Position numbers and translations under genes: made by a program. This document shows, one piece after another, positions 8,106-20,650 of a DNA stretch of 64,000 nucleotides (position 1 is its first letter; each line of letters starts with the position of its first letter). The notes under the pieces are model-generated. The model was given only the letters and a program-made list of their open reading frames with translations. It searched no databases and had not been told where the DNA came from. This DNA comes from JAEZAF01 sp964395665 (GTDB lineage Bacteria; Chloroflexota; Anaerolineae; Aggregatilineales; Phototrophicaceae), in assembly GCA_964395665.1 (NCBI GenBank), contig CAYNDH010000001.1:1-64000 (forward strand). Direction: 5' to 3'.

Positions 8106-9188
8106 TCATCGTGGGATAAAGTACGAGATGAAGCCGGTATAGTCTATTTCAGCACAGACATACTCACCATAGCGCACCGTGGTCTTGAGTTCCCACTCAC
8201 GCGGCGCACCATACGCGACACCGATCAGCGCTCGGTCCAGTTCATCGGCTTTCGGCTTGATGCAGTGCGTCACCGGATACGGCAGCGGGTCCAGGCCGCT
8301 GTTCACGCCGAAGACATACACATCGTAAAGCGGCCCCTGACGGTTATAGCCTCTGGGGATTTCAGGGCGCAGATAGGTGACAACCGGCTTGCAGTGAATC
8401 GTGATGCCGTCCTGATAGGTGACGCTGATGTCATCACGGTCATAGAGCAGCGTTCCGCAGTTGCTGTACTGGGCCATCGGCGGGGCGAAAGAAGTTATCG
8501 CGTCACCCTGAAGCTGCTGCACGATCGGCGTTGTCAGGGCTGACGGTGTGCCAGAGACAGGTGTGCCAGCGGTGGTGGCTGTGGTGATCACCTCAACGTT
8601 GATACGTGCCTTGCCGCCCATGTTGATGTTCACCGGCGCTGATCCATCTGCCGGGCCAAAAACCCCAGCCGAACCCAGATTAGCCAGATCGAAAGTAGCG
8701 CCCGGCGTCCATCCCCAGTACGTCAGCACTGAAGAGCCAGAGCTATCGCCATGGAATTCAAAATCGACCGGCAGATAGAAGCCAACCCACAGGAAGCGAT
8801 CCGTCACTGTAACCGGAGAATCCAGCGTCACCGTGACCACGCCGGTGGACTGAATATCCACTGTTTTACGCGCCAGCAGCTTTGCATCCGCTGGTGATCC
8901 GCCGTTCGCATCCTGATAAATAACCGCTTCTACAGTTCTGCCCGGTGTCGCTTTCAGCACCGAGATACTGAGACGGTCAACCTGAGTAGGACGCGGTACG
9001 CCGTAGGCATCGAGATCAAAGCCATTCAGCACCAGCGACGCCTCACCAGTGATAAACCAGCGCACATTTCCAGTCCCTGAATTCAGTGAAAGCGTCACAT
9101 TGCCTGCGCTCACCAGACTGAAACTCAAAGCAGTCATCAGCACGACGATGAACATGCCAAGAATCAGAGAGGTTTGTAATCTCTTCAT
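8106..9188 (-). CDS. Secreted protein of unknown function
   Basis: I do not recognise this family. The 360-residue product opens with a clear signal peptide (MKRLQTSLILGMFIVVLMTALSFSLVSAG), so it should be exported. The first half has beta-strand patterns (VTVTLDSPVTVTDRFLWVGFYLPVDFEF) suggesting a jelly-roll-like domain. A Thr/Pro/Ser linker (about 195-215) leads to a second domain with four cysteines (SNCGT, IHCKP, THCIK, YVCAE) that could form disulfides outside the cell. The ATG at 9188 has a good GAGGGA site 7 nt upstream, and an AT-rich TATATT element lies at 9217-9222. It is separated from the debranching enzyme by 123 bp, so it may start its own unit. Confidence 0.7.
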   Translation of the reverse strand: MKRLQTSLILGMFIVVLMTALSFSLVSAGNVTLSLNSGTGNVRWFITGEASLVLNGFDLDAYGVPRPTQVDRLSISVLKATPGRTVEAVIYQDANGGSPADAKLLARKTVDIQSTGVVTVTLDSPVTVTDRFLWVGFYLPVDFEFHGDSSGSSVLTYWGWTPGATFDLANLGSAGVFGPADGSAPVNINMGGKARINVEVITTATTAGTPVSGTPSALTTPIVQQLQGDAITSFAPPMAQYSNCGTLLYDRDDISVTYQDGITIHCKPVVTYLRPEIPRGYNRQGPLYDVYVFGVNSGLDPLPYPVTHCIKPKADELDRALIGVAYGAPREWELKTTVRYGEYVCAEIDYTGFISYFIPR

Positions 9189-9311
9189 CGAAAATCCCTC
9201 TTTACGGTTTCCGGTAAATATATGTCATCCTCAATAAAAACCTGCCGACATTGTACGTGGTCTGAGCAGGCCAGACAAGCAGTTCATCCTGATCGGCGCC
9301 GATGAGACGGT

Positions 9312-11333
9312 TTATCCGACCGTCTCGACCATGCGCCACACCCGCAGCAGTTCCGCCACGCCCCATGCCTGAGCGAAGCAGCCACGCGGGATAAAGGGTG
9401 CATCACCATCAAACACCTCACTGACCGAACCAACGGCAGCATCACGCAGATGAGCGACCAACGGTTCGAGAAATGATTTCGCCTGTGGCGTATCGCCATA
9501 AACCCGCAGATGTGCCGCAGCAAACGGCCCGATCAGCCAGCTCCAGACCGTCCCCTGATGATAGGCGCTGTCTCGCTGGACCAGATCCCCGGTATAAATG
9601 CCGATATACGCCGGATCATCTTCCATCAGGCTGCGTAAACCATGAGGAGTCAGCAAATGACGGGCACACAGATCGACCACAGCACGCTGGTGGTCAGCAT
9701 TCAGCGGCGAATGATGCAGTGAGACCGCAAACAGCTGATTCGGTCGCAGGCTGGCATCATCCCCCGCATCAGGCGTATCAAGGACATCATACAGCCCGCT
9801 CACAGCCTCATTCCAGAAACGCTGATAACTTGAACGGACCTGCCTGCTCAGCGCGAGATATGGCTCATCATTGTGCCCAAGTCGCGCCGCCAGATCAGCC
9901 ATCACACAGAGCGTGTTATACCACAGGGCATTGATTTCGACCGCCTTACCCGTGCGCGGTGTGACCACCCAATCATCAATTTTGACATCCATCCATGTCA
10001 ACTGCACGCCGGCTTCCCCGGAATACAGCAGGCCGTCGTCAGGATCAACGCGGATACCATAACGGGTGCCGCGCTGATGCCAGTCAATGATCTCAGCCAG
10101 TATCGGGAATAATTCCCCCGCCAGGGTGAGATCGTCGGTCCTTTCGACATAGGCCCGTATCGCTTCGAAATACCACAGCGTGGCATCTGCCGTGTTGTAT
10201 TCCGGCATTTCCCCCTCATCGGGGAAGCGGTTCGGCAGCATCCCCTGATCGACATACCGGGCGAATGTCCGCAGGATGCTGGCCGCGATCTCAGGCCGGT
10301 CCGCCGCGAGTGTCAGCCCCGGCAGTGCGATCATGGTATCACGTCCCCAGTCACTGAACCACGGATACCCGGCGATCACCGTATGCCCTTCCCCACGCCG
10401 CACGATGAACTGATCAGCGGCCAGTTTCAACTGCTCGGTGACCGTCAGTGTGGGCATAGGGGCATCACCGGCATAAGGATCATATGTCCGGCCCATCAGT
10501 TGCGCTTCATACTGCATCCGCCGCGCCAGCGCCGCAGCACCATCAAGGTCGGCATCCGCATCAGTAGAGACAAGCACCGTCAGGCTTTCCCCCGGCTGAA
10601 GTTCCACTTCAAGTATCCCGATGCCGAAATAGTCCTCAATGGCCCCCTGCCCGCGCTCATGCTCGACGGCCTTGAAGAAGCCGTGATACCACTTGACCTG
10701 CACGCTGACCTGCACGCTGACATGCACACGCGGAAATGCTGTCAGGACGTAATACGGCCCTTCATCGTGCCCCGGTCGGATTCGCAGGCCATGGGTCATC
10801 GTATCAACCTGCGGCAGGCTGTCTGCTGCACCACCATGATGATCACGATAGCTGCCGACCATATTCAGCGAAAGTTGCAGCGGCCCCGCCGCACGCACCA
10901 GCCGGTACTGCACATAGGTCGTATTCGCACCCTGCTCCATCCAGATGCGCTTTTCCAGCAGCGCCCCGCCGATACTGTAACGCCAGACCGGGATCATCCC
11001 CTCAAGCCAGAACGCATCCAGCAGTTCGAATCCACGCGGCGTAACCGCCCCCTCTTCCCACTGATTCGCATGGAGACGATAAAGCCGTTCCTGATAAACC
11101 GCTGTTTCGTCCAGCTTCGCCAGTGTCAGCATCCGTCCCAATGGTGGCTTGAGCGCCGCGATCAGCAGGCCGTGATAGGAACGCGAGAGGACACCGGCGA
11201 TCGTCCCGCTGGCATAGCCGCCGATCCCGTTGGTAACCAGCCATTCGCGGCTGGCCGCGCTTTCAAACAGATTACAGTCCGCACGTCCAAATCTCAGCAT
11301 GGCCTCTGATCCCGGCATTTCACGTTCGCTCAT
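9312..11333 (-). CDS. Amylo-alpha-1,6-glucosidase (glycogen debranching enzyme, GH133 type)
   Basis: The 673-residue cytosolic enzyme removes alpha-1,6-linked stubs from glycogen or related glucans. The N-terminal domain (about 12-270) carries the family opening SREWLVTNGIGGYASGTIAG and RSYHGLLIAA. The C-terminal (alpha/alpha)6 catalytic barrel starts near residue 320 with AGYPWFSDWGRDTMIALPGL, then MLPNRFPDEGEMPEYNTADATLWYFEA. These are the hallmark motifs of archaeal-type debranching enzymes. An in-frame 12-bp tandem repeat encodes the strand VHVSVQVSVQV. With the GH57 branching enzyme and ppgK in the same window it fits a storage-glucan pathway. The start ATG is preceded by AGGCGGCAAAGG. 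Confidence 0.93.
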   Translation of the reverse strand: MSEREMPGSEAMLRFGRADCNLFESAASREWLVTNGIGGYASGTIAGVLSRSYHGLLIAALKPPLGRMLTLAKLDETAVYQERLYRLHANQWEEGAVTPRGFELLDAFWLEGMIPVWRYSIGGALLEKRIWMEQGANTTYVQYRLVRAAGPLQLSLNMVGSYRDHHGGAADSLPQVDTMTHGLRIRPGHDEGPYYVLTAFPRVHVSVQVSVQVKWYHGFFKAVEHERGQGAIEDYFGIGILEVELQPGESLTVLVSTDADADLDGAAALARRMQYEAQLMGRTYDPYAGDAPMPTLTVTEQLKLAADQFIVRRGEGHTVIAGYPWFSDWGRDTMIALPGLTLAADRPEIAASILRTFARYVDQGMLPNRFPDEGEMPEYNTADATLWYFEAIRAYVERTDDLTLAGELFPILAEIIDWHQRGTRYGIRVDPDDGLLYSGEAGVQLTWMDVKIDDWVVTPRTGKAVEINALWYNTLCVMADLAARLGHNDEPYLALSRQVRSSYQRFWNEAVSGLYDVLDTPDAGDDASLRPNQLFAVSLHHSPLNADHQRAVVDLCARHLLTPHGLRSLMEDDPAYIGIYTGDLVQRDSAYHQGTVWSWLIGPFAAAHLRVYGDTPQAKSFLEPLVAHLRDAAVGSVSEVFDGDAPFIPRGCFAQAWGVAELLRVWRMVETVG
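10695..10730. repeat. Three 12-bp tandem units inside the debranching enzyme gene
   Basis: GACCTGCACGCT is repeated twice exactly, followed by a third diverged unit. The repeat is in frame and encodes alternating valines (VSVQVSVQV), lengthening one beta strand. It looks like replication slippage. Confidence 0.6.
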
Positions 11334-11414
11334 CCTTTGCCGCCTGTTTATGTCTCAAGTCCCTGAGCGGATGGTTAATCGCAATCAACGATCGCTATCA
11401 GCAACTTACGGACT

Positions 11415-12320
11415 TTAATTAAGCCAGATAGGATTGGACCATGCACGCCGCCCGAATGCATCCCGGACGATCACCCTGATATACGGACTCTTGAAGCGGT
11501 TGATTTTAATCTCCGCACTGGTGACGCCGTTGCCATAGACGGAGGTCGCCTGCGAACCAATGCCGACCACAAAAATTCGCTCCGCCGGTGAACAGCGTAT
11601 GGTGAGCGTGTCGCCGGGTGTGAGCTGAATATCATGGATTTCCGGCCCGGTACTGGAATAAAAATATCCGGCCTTCAGCGCATCCAGCAAAGCTTCAGGG
11701 GATAATTCCTCAGCTTTCACTATCACCCACCCGAGCATGGCATCAGCGCGTGCCGGTTCAAAGTGGGCATCGTCGGTTGCAAGGGCGGTATACCGATGGC
11801 CGCGTGCCAGCAGAATATCCAGCAGTGACCAGCCGCCGGGCTTGTCATTATGGTCAATCGACGTCCCGTTAAAGATCTCGACAGCGTGGACATCGCCAAG
11901 TGTCACGGCATCCGCTTCGGGCAGATGATACCAGTCAGGGTGTGCAATCGCGACAAATGCCCCGGCATCGGCTGCACGCTGTGCCAGTGAGGGGCCGGTT
12001 TCGCCTTCGGCATTCGGCGCGAAATCCAGCGGCAGCCCGACCGCCAGAATGTGCCACAGATATTCGAACGTGATCCCCGGCGCATGAAGCTCCGCCCCGA
12101 TCAGCGTCGTGAAATTTTCCGATCGGAACGGGGTTGTATCCGCAATAGCCCAGCCGAACTGCTTCATAAAATGATCGGTCAGGGCGATGAAATCATACCC
12201 ACCTTCCTGATAGAGTCGGCATACCTGCTCCGGCTCCAGCCGTCCATCAGAAAGTGTGGAATGCGTATGAAGATTGCCCCTGTAAAACCTGCCGGGACGC
12301 GCAAATGGCAACTGATGCAT
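11415..12320 (-). CDS. PHP-domain metal-dependent phosphoesterase
   Basis: The 301-residue protein has the first PHP motif HTHSTLSDG (H18, H20, D25), then FIALTDHF (H50). The later metal ligands fall in VAIAHPDWYHL and ALATDDAHF, so the trinuclear metal site looks complete. Stand-alone PHP proteins hydrolyse phosphoesters such as nucleotide 3',5'-bisphosphates or histidinol phosphate. The C-terminal beta-rich part (about 215-301) is unlike HisK, and the substrate is not evident. The start has a GAGG site. It lies 22 bp downstream of the SLC13-type transporter and is probably cotranscribed with it. Confidence 0.82.
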   Translation of the reverse strand: MHQLPFARPGRFYRGNLHTHSTLSDGRLEPEQVCRLYQEGGYDFIALTDHFMKQFGWAIADTTPFRSENFTTLIGAELHAPGITFEYLWHILAVGLPLDFAPNAEGETGPSLAQRAADAGAFVAIAHPDWYHLPEADAVTLGDVHAVEIFNGTSIDHNDKPGGWSLLDILLARGHRYTALATDDAHFEPARADAMLGWVIVKAEELSPEALLDALKAGYFYSSTGPEIHDIQLTPGDTLTIRCSPAERIFVVGIGSQATSVYGNGVTSAEIKINRFKSPYIRVIVRDAFGRRAWSNPIWLN

Positions 12321-12342
12321 AATGAAACCTCATTGAGTGAAA

Positions 12343-14187
12343 CTATAACTGCCAGAATAGAATCATGCCGAGCATCAATGTCAGAAATGAAAGGATCAGC
12401 ATCGGCCAACCGAGTTTGAAATAATCTCCAAACTGATAATTGCCCGGCCCCATCATCAGCATGTTCACCGGGTGGGCAATCGGCGAAAGATACGCCGCAG
12501 AACATCCCAGCGCCGTGGCAACAGCAATCGCCTGCGGATTGGTCCCCATGATCAGCGCCGCGCTGATCGCAATCGGCCCGGTCACAAGCACCGTGACCTG
12601 TCCGCCCATCAGATGTGTCAGGGCGCAACTCAGCAGAAAACATCCCGCCGCCAGCCCCAGCGGACCAAAAGGCTGAACCAGACTTAAGAAATGCTGGCCG
12701 ATCACTTGCGCCAGACCGGTATATTCCATCGCCGCCCCGACCGAGTACATAGCAGCGATGAGGAAAATCACCTGCCATTCGACACTGCGATAGGCATCCT
12801 CAATCGGGATAAGATGGGCCGCCATCAGAATAGTCGCTGCAACCAGCATGGCGATATAAACCGGCGCGCCGAGTACCGATGCAGCGATAGCCGCCGCCGT
12901 CACGGACACCGCCAGCAGTGCTGGACCTCTCTGCAGGGGCTGATCGCTGCTATCCGTCTCCAGCACGATGAACATCTCGTTGTGCTGAAGTTTTCGCAGA
13001 TCCGCACGGCTGCCGACCAGCAGAAAGGTATCGCCGCGCTTGAGTTCAAAATCCGCGACATCGGTGCGATAGCTGCGGCCATCACGCAGCAGCGCCACCG
13101 CGGTAAAATTGAAACGCTTGCGAAAATTGAGTTGTTTGAGGGTTTGCCCCTCTCCCCGACTGTGTGGGGCAAGGATCATCTCAATAAAAGACACGCCGCG
13201 CTCACTGATGTGATTGTTCGTGTCATCGCGTCCGATCTCAAGCCCCTTGTTTGTGAGCTGCATGATGCGATCTTCACGGCCAACCATCAGCAGGATGTCA
13301 TTCGGCCTGACCACCTGATCAGCCGTGGGGTAAAAAATCGCCTGACGCCCATGCCAGATCGCCAGAATACTCACGCCATAGCGCTGCCCGATCGCGATAT
13401 CTGCCAGGGTGTGGTTGGCACATTCGGACCACGGCAGCACGCGGGCTTCCCACAGCCGTTCGCCAATCTGATAGATCTCTTCCAGTTCGCTGCCGGTGGG
13501 CACTGAAAGCATCTGCTCGGAGATCGGCGCACGTTCTGGCAGCATTCGCCGCCCCACAAAGATCAGGAAGAGGAAGCCCACCAGTGCGATCAGGCCGCCG
13601 GTGGGTGTAAAAGCCAGGACATCAAGCCCGGCCTGAGGTGGATCAATGCTCTGAAGCTGGGTATCAACGATGATATGGGCCGTGGTGAAATAGGTTGCGC
13701 TGCCGCCGAGCAGTGTCCCATATGCGATTGGGATCAGGAGCTTACTTGGCCGGATGCCGCTGCGTTTGGCAGCGACAATCGCACTGGGCAGCAGCAGCGC
13801 CCCCACCGCCACATTCAGCATGAATAGTGAAAATGCCATCGAAGCCGCGGTGAACAGCGCCACCATCCGCCGTTCGGAAGTGCCGCTCAGCCACAGGATG
13901 CGGCGTGCCATCCAGCTTGTGATGCCGATACGGTCAAATACCCGGCTAACGATAAACAGGCTGACCATCGTGATGACCACTGGCCGCCCGAAACCGGCAA
14001 TCGCAATGGCAGTTACATCTGTTGAGGTTAACGGGCCGAAGATTTCAAAACCGAACAGTTGGGCAATAGCCAGACCGCAGGCGATAAACAGCGCCGCCAG
14101 ATCGACCCGTATACGGCTTGAAATCGCCATTGCCAGCGGAACAACGACGATAATGATCACCAGCAGTTGTGCAGCTGTGAGGGGCAT
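12343..14187 (-). CDS. SLC13/DASS-type transporter with two RCK-C (TrkA-C) domains
   Basis: This 614-residue membrane protein has the layout of bacterial SLC13 permeases. An N-terminal membrane block (about 1-210) is followed by two soluble RCK-C domains (about 235-310 and 325-405), each ending in the typical DILLMVG or DTFLLVGSRADL strand. A second membrane block (about 415-614) contains the SPIAHPVNMLMMGPG hairpin region. Members carry sulfate, dicarboxylates or other anions with Na+, and the RCK-C pair probably senses a nucleotide or ligand. The substrate cannot be assigned. It starts 7 bp after the stop of the S9 peptidase, suggesting a shared transcript. Confidence 0.85.
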   Translation of the reverse strand: MPLTAAQLLVIIIVVVPLAMAISSRIRVDLAALFIACGLAIAQLFGFEIFGPLTSTDVTAIAIAGFGRPVVITMVSLFIVSRVFDRIGITSWMARRILWLSGTSERRMVALFTAASMAFSLFMLNVAVGALLLPSAIVAAKRSGIRPSKLLIPIAYGTLLGGSATYFTTAHIIVDTQLQSIDPPQAGLDVLAFTPTGGLIALVGFLFLIFVGRRMLPERAPISEQMLSVPTGSELEEIYQIGERLWEARVLPWSECANHTLADIAIGQRYGVSILAIWHGRQAIFYPTADQVVRPNDILLMVGREDRIMQLTNKGLEIGRDDTNNHISERGVSFIEMILAPHSRGEGQTLKQLNFRKRFNFTAVALLRDGRSYRTDVADFELKRGDTFLLVGSRADLRKLQHNEMFIVLETDSSDQPLQRGPALLAVSVTAAAIAASVLGAPVYIAMLVAATILMAAHLIPIEDAYRSVEWQVIFLIAAMYSVGAAMEYTGLAQVIGQHFLSLVQPFGPLGLAAGCFLLSCALTHLMGGQVTVLVTGPIAISAALIMGTNPQAIAVATALGCSAAYLSPIAHPVNMLMMGPGNYQFGDYFKLGWPMLILSFLTLMLGMILFWQL

Positions 14188-14194
14188 AGGAACG

Positions 14195-16252
14195 CTATCC
14201 CAACTCAGGCTGACAATAGCGATTCACCCAGTCCAGAATGCGACGCAGATGCTCCACCCGATGCTCTGGTTCTCCGGCCCGGGTTAGCTCGTGTCCGTCC
14301 CGTGGAAAGCGGACAAATTCGGTTTCGACGCCAAGACGCCGCAGATAGCCGAATAACTGCTCCGCTTCGGAGATCGGCACACGGTAGTCGTTCTCGCTGT
14401 GGATAATCAGCAGCGGCGTTTTGATTTTATAGGCATGTGCCAGCGGGGATTGTTCCCACAGATACTGCGGGTTATCGGTCGGCAGCGTGCCGAATTCGTT
14501 CAGTACAAACGTCGGGATATCGGTCGTGCCAAAAAAGCTAAGCAGGTTATAGACCCCGCGCTGCGTCACTGCCGCACAGAAGCGGTCGGTATGACCGACC
14601 GTCCACACGGTCATATAACCGCCGTAGGACCCGCCGGTGATCGCCATGCGTTCGGTGTCGATAAATCCTTTTGCAATCAGGGCATCGACGCCCGCCATGA
14701 TGTCACCATAGGCCATCTCTCCCCAGCCACCCGCATGGACCGCCATCTGAAAGGCTTCACCATAACCGCCGCTGCCCCTGGGATTGCAGAACATCACCAC
14801 ATAACCCTGTGCGGCCATATTCTGCCACTCATACCATTCGGTCGGGTTACCTGGTCCCCACATGATATGCGGTCCGCCGTGGACATACAGCAGGAACGGG
14901 TATTTTTTGCCGGTTTCGAAATCCGGTGGCAGCAGATACCAGCCTTCGATTTCCTGCCCATCCGGGGCCTGCCAACGGAGCGCCTGATAAGGCTGATTGA
15001 AGATCTGATCCAGCAGCGGCTGATTGAAATACGTCAGCACTTCAGGCTGTGCAAGGTCGGATGTCAGCATAAACGCTTCCTGAAGCCGGTCCTGCGTGCT
15101 GGCGATGAGCGCGATTTTCGGATCACCCGTATTCTGAAGATCGCCAGACAGTGCGATGTCAAACGATTCGATCCGCCAATCCCCTGTCAATACCGGTTCC
15201 GCCTGCCCGCTGTCCGGAGAAGCGCGATACAGACCAATTGAACCGGTATGTTCCGCCGTGAAATACAGGTGATCGCGATGCCAGCGCATGGCAGTCGGCG
15301 CGACATCCAGTTCGAGATTAAGATCACGAACTTCTCCGCCTTCAGCCGATACCACGCTCACCCGATTGAGGCGCATACTGGCTTTATCTTCGGGGAAGCG
15401 CATGAACGCCAGCCAGCGTCCGTCCGGGGACGGCACAGGCTGCACATCGGTCTGTTCGCCATGATTGAACGGTATCTCGGCCCCGCTATCTATATCAATC
15501 CGATATATGCGGCTCTGGCGATAGGGTTCATCGGCTTCGGGCTTCGCAGCACGGGCAGTCCAGATGAAGCGGCCATCCGGGGACCAGTGCGGCTCCTGAT
15601 AACTCGCATCCGCCGATGTCAGGCGGTGCGGTTTCGCCCCTTCCGCAGTATCGATCACATAAATCTGTGCATAGCGGTCGGTGGTATAAGATACGCCTAC
15701 CCGATACGGAATTCGGCGGACTACACGCGGATCGGTTTTGCGATTCTCCGCATCCTCACGTCGTTCCGCCTGCGCCTTGAGTTCGAACCGATCCGGCTTC
15801 TGGTCTTCCGGCACAGGTGTTTCATCTTCACGTGCCATCTCATCACGATTAACACTTGCCAGAAAGACGATCTGCTGTCCGTCGGGTGACCAGTTAAAAC
15901 TGCTCACGCCGTTGGGATGCTGCGTCAGTTGGCGGGCTTCACCACCGCCAACCGACATCGACATCAGAAAAATCTGGGGCTTCTCACCTCTGCCAGATAG
16001 AAACGCCAGCCACCGGCCATCTGGTGACCAGCGCGGCATACTGTCTTTGTTACTGCGTGTAAACTGCCAGTGATCGTGCTCTGGAGAGTCAGGATCACTG
16101 ATCCAGAGATTGCGTTTGTACTGATTACCCGCCTGATCGAGATCAACGCGGACATAAGCTGTCCAGCGTCCATCCGGGCTGATCCGAATATCTTCAAGGA
16201 ACTTCTGAAGATAAAGGTCATTCAGGGTAATCGCCCGTTTTTCTGATGCCAT
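14195..16252 (-). CDS. S9 family prolyl oligopeptidase / acylaminoacyl-peptidase
   Basis: The 685-residue serine peptidase has an N-terminal beta-propeller of PD40-type repeats (several SPDGRW or SPDGQQ units between about 25 and 330) and a C-terminal alpha/beta hydrolase domain. The catalytic triad is visible: S542 in TGGSYGGYM, D622 in HSENDYRVP and H654 in RDGHELTR. The HGGP oxyanion motif is seen in YVHGGPHIMWGPG. There is no signal peptide, so it acts on cytosolic peptides, probably releasing blocked or short N-terminal peptides. It sits 44 bp after the aminotransferase gene and 7 bp before the transporter gene. Confidence 0.93.
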   Translation of the reverse strand: MASEKRAITLNDLYLQKFLEDIRISPDGRWTAYVRVDLDQAGNQYKRNLWISDPDSPEHDHWQFTRSNKDSMPRWSPDGRWLAFLSGRGEKPQIFLMSMSVGGGEARQLTQHPNGVSSFNWSPDGQQIVFLASVNRDEMAREDETPVPEDQKPDRFELKAQAERREDAENRKTDPRVVRRIPYRVGVSYTTDRYAQIYVIDTAEGAKPHRLTSADASYQEPHWSPDGRFIWTARAAKPEADEPYRQSRIYRIDIDSGAEIPFNHGEQTDVQPVPSPDGRWLAFMRFPEDKASMRLNRVSVVSAEGGEVRDLNLELDVAPTAMRWHRDHLYFTAEHTGSIGLYRASPDSGQAEPVLTGDWRIESFDIALSGDLQNTGDPKIALIASTQDRLQEAFMLTSDLAQPEVLTYFNQPLLDQIFNQPYQALRWQAPDGQEIEGWYLLPPDFETGKKYPFLLYVHGGPHIMWGPGNPTEWYEWQNMAAQGYVVMFCNPRGSGGYGEAFQMAVHAGGWGEMAYGDIMAGVDALIAKGFIDTERMAITGGSYGGYMTVWTVGHTDRFCAAVTQRGVYNLLSFFGTTDIPTFVLNEFGTLPTDNPQYLWEQSPLAHAYKIKTPLLIIHSENDYRVPISEAEQLFGYLRRLGVETEFVRFPRDGHELTRAGEPEHRVEHLRRILDWVNRYCQPELG

Positions 16253-16296
16253 AAAAGCCTGATTTCTTTAAAGTGAAGCTCAGCGAAGGGATGATT

Positions 16297-17670
16297 TTAC
16301 CGACCGATGAATAATTCCGAGTGCGACTCTTCGACTTCTGCAATAGCACGTTCGAAGATGTCGAGACCTTTTTCCATCAGTTCCTGACTGATCATCAGCG
16401 GCGGCGCAATGCGAATTGCACTTGAACCACAGGCCAGTGTCAGCAGGCCATTGAGATAGCAGGCATTCACGATTTCATCGCGGAATTCCGCCCGTGGATG
16501 TCCAACCTCATCGGAGAAATCAACACCGATCATCAGCCCGCGCCCATCAATCCGGGTGATGGAGGGATGATTGAGCCGGAAGCGCTCAAGCCGTTCCATC
16601 GTGTATTGACCGAGATCGGACGCATTTTGCAGCAGACCTTCTTCTTCGATCACGGCGAGTGTGGCATTCGCAGCGGCACAGGCCACCGGATTTCCGCCAA
16701 AGGTGCTGGCATGTGCGCCGGGGACCCACTGCCCCATGACATCCTTATGGGTGATGATCGCGCCAATCGGGAAGCCAGAGCCAAGCCCCTTCGCCGTGCA
16801 GACAATATCCGGCTTGACGCCGGTATGCTCCACCGCCCACCACTGACCGGTACGGCCCACACCCGACTGAATCTCATCGACGATCAGCAGGATGCCGTAC
16901 TTGTCGCACAGTGCGCGCAGTTTGGGGAAGAAGTCATCACGCGGGACAATATAGCCGCCTTCACCCTGAATCGGCTCGACCAGAATCGCGGCGATCTCAT
17001 TGGCAGGGAACTTGCGTTTGATGATCACATCTTCGATGAAAGCTGCGGCATCGCCCCAGTCGAAGGAGTCATTCATCGCCTTTTCAGTCTCGATTTTCCC
17101 CGGATAGGGGACATGTTCCACACCGCCCGGGATGTGCGAGTAACCGGCACGCTGAATTGCTTTACTGGATGTGACCGACAGCGATCCCATGGTGCGCCCG
17201 TGGAAGCTGCCATAAAAGCCGATGACGTACTGGCGGCCTTCACGATAGCGAGCCAGCTTCAGTGCTGCTTCCACTGCTTCAGTGCCAGAATTACAGAAGT
17301 AGATCAGCTTGTCGTCGGGGGCTTCTGCATTGTGGATCGGTGTGATCTGCTGCAGGCGTTCGGCCAGTTCCACCTGCTGCGTGCAGAAGAAGTCCGTCGC
17401 GCCGATGTGGACATACTGTTCGCTCTGTTCGCGGATGGCTTCAATCACGCGATCATGACAATGACCGGTAGAAAGCACCGCAATACCGGCAGCAAAATCA
17501 ATATACTGGTTGCCGTCCACATCCCATACTTCCGCCCCTTTGCCGTGACTCATCACGAAGCCGTAAGAGCGTGTATAGGACGGTGAGAGCGTCTTCGTAT
17601 CACGGGCGACGATTTTACGTGACTTCTCACTCGGGTCCCGAAAAATAAAACCATGTTCAAAAGTTGCCAT
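16297..17670 (-). CDS. Class III PLP aminotransferase (acetylornithine/4-aminobutyrate family)
   Basis: The 457-residue enzyme transfers amino groups from omega-amino acids such as ornithine or 4-aminobutyrate to 2-oxoglutarate. Visible motifs include GAEVWDVDGNQYIDFAAGIAV, the GTEAVEAALKLAR cofactor loop and the LLIVDEIQSGVGRTGQWWA signature. In CTAKGLGSGFPIGAI the lysine of AKG is the PLP lysine. The N-terminal extension (FEHGFIFRDPSEKSRKIVARD) resembles the archaeal and Chloroflexota group with broad substrate range, so the exact substrate is uncertain. An AAGGAG site lies about 11 nt before the ATG, with a good promoter upstream. No arginine-biosynthesis genes are near, which argues against a dedicated ArgD. 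Confidence 0.88.
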   Translation of the reverse strand: MATFEHGFIFRDPSEKSRKIVARDTKTLSPSYTRSYGFVMSHGKGAEVWDVDGNQYIDFAAGIAVLSTGHCHDRVIEAIREQSEQYVHIGATDFFCTQQVELAERLQQITPIHNAEAPDDKLIYFCNSGTEAVEAALKLARYREGRQYVIGFYGSFHGRTMGSLSVTSSKAIQRAGYSHIPGGVEHVPYPGKIETEKAMNDSFDWGDAAAFIEDVIIKRKFPANEIAAILVEPIQGEGGYIVPRDDFFPKLRALCDKYGILLIVDEIQSGVGRTGQWWAVEHTGVKPDIVCTAKGLGSGFPIGAIITHKDVMGQWVPGAHASTFGGNPVACAAANATLAVIEEEGLLQNASDLGQYTMERLERFRLNHPSITRIDGRGLMIGVDFSDEVGHPRAEFRDEIVNACYLNGLLTLACGSSAIRIAPPLMISQELMEKGLDIFERAIAEVEESHSELFIGR

Positions 17671-17711
17671 TAAAGTACAGTCTCCTTATTATTTCTCCCT
17701 GTAGCTGAGTC

Positions 17712-17740
17712 AGTATAGCAAGGTGTTCATCTGAAACCAA
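17712..17740 (-). promoter_or_regulatory. Promoter for the aminotransferase gene
   Basis: On the minus strand TTGGTT (17735-17740) and TATACT (17712-17717) are spaced by exactly 17 bp, 42 bp upstream of the aminotransferase ATG. The -10 box matches consensus at five of six positions; the -35 box is weaker. Confidence 0.5.
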
Positions 17741-17788
17741 TTGACAATTAAAAGTACATAAGCCCATGTAGAAAAATTGTGCTAAACT
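17741..17788 (+). promoter_or_regulatory. Candidate mutS promoter region
   Basis: A consensus TTGACA (17741-17746) lies on the plus strand with only a poor -10 (CATGTA) 18 bp downstream. Farther on is an extended -10, TGC-TAAACT (17780-17788), about 90 bp before the mutS start. Which of these is used is unclear. Confidence 0.3.
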
Positions 17789-17879
17789 ACAGGCCATTAC
17801 AGGCACAATGCTGATAAGTCCACCTGCTCTTTGCACTGAAAATCACGGATAAGCACAGATAAGCTGAAAAGACATCACT

Positions 17880-20519
<2,640 letters not shown>

Positions 20520-20552
20520 AGCCACCTGTCCGCATACAGACACACCTGACAG

Positions 20553-20587
20553 CCTCAGATCGCCGTTCGTGTGATCTGAGGTTGTTC
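20553..20587 (+). terminator. Hairpin after mutS, probable intrinsic terminator
   Basis: A perfect 9-bp stem (CCTCAGATC 20553-20561, GATCTGAGG 20573-20581) with an 11-nt loop is followed by TTGTTCT. The T-tract is imperfect, so termination may be incomplete. Confidence 0.55.
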
Positions 20588-20650
20588 TACGCCGGGATAG
20601 AATGTTATGCTTGTGCCATTCCACACAAACAGGTCACAGGGGAAACACGG

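Noticed and set aside
9292..9303. ATCGGCGCCGAT perfect palindrome after the debranching gene as a terminator or operator
   Set aside because: Only 12 bp, no loop and no T-run; too short to support a function.
16498..17586. 362-codon plus-strand frame opposite the aminotransferase
   Set aside because: Antisense shadow of a conserved gene; His/Arg/Asp-rich composition typical of reversed coding DNA.
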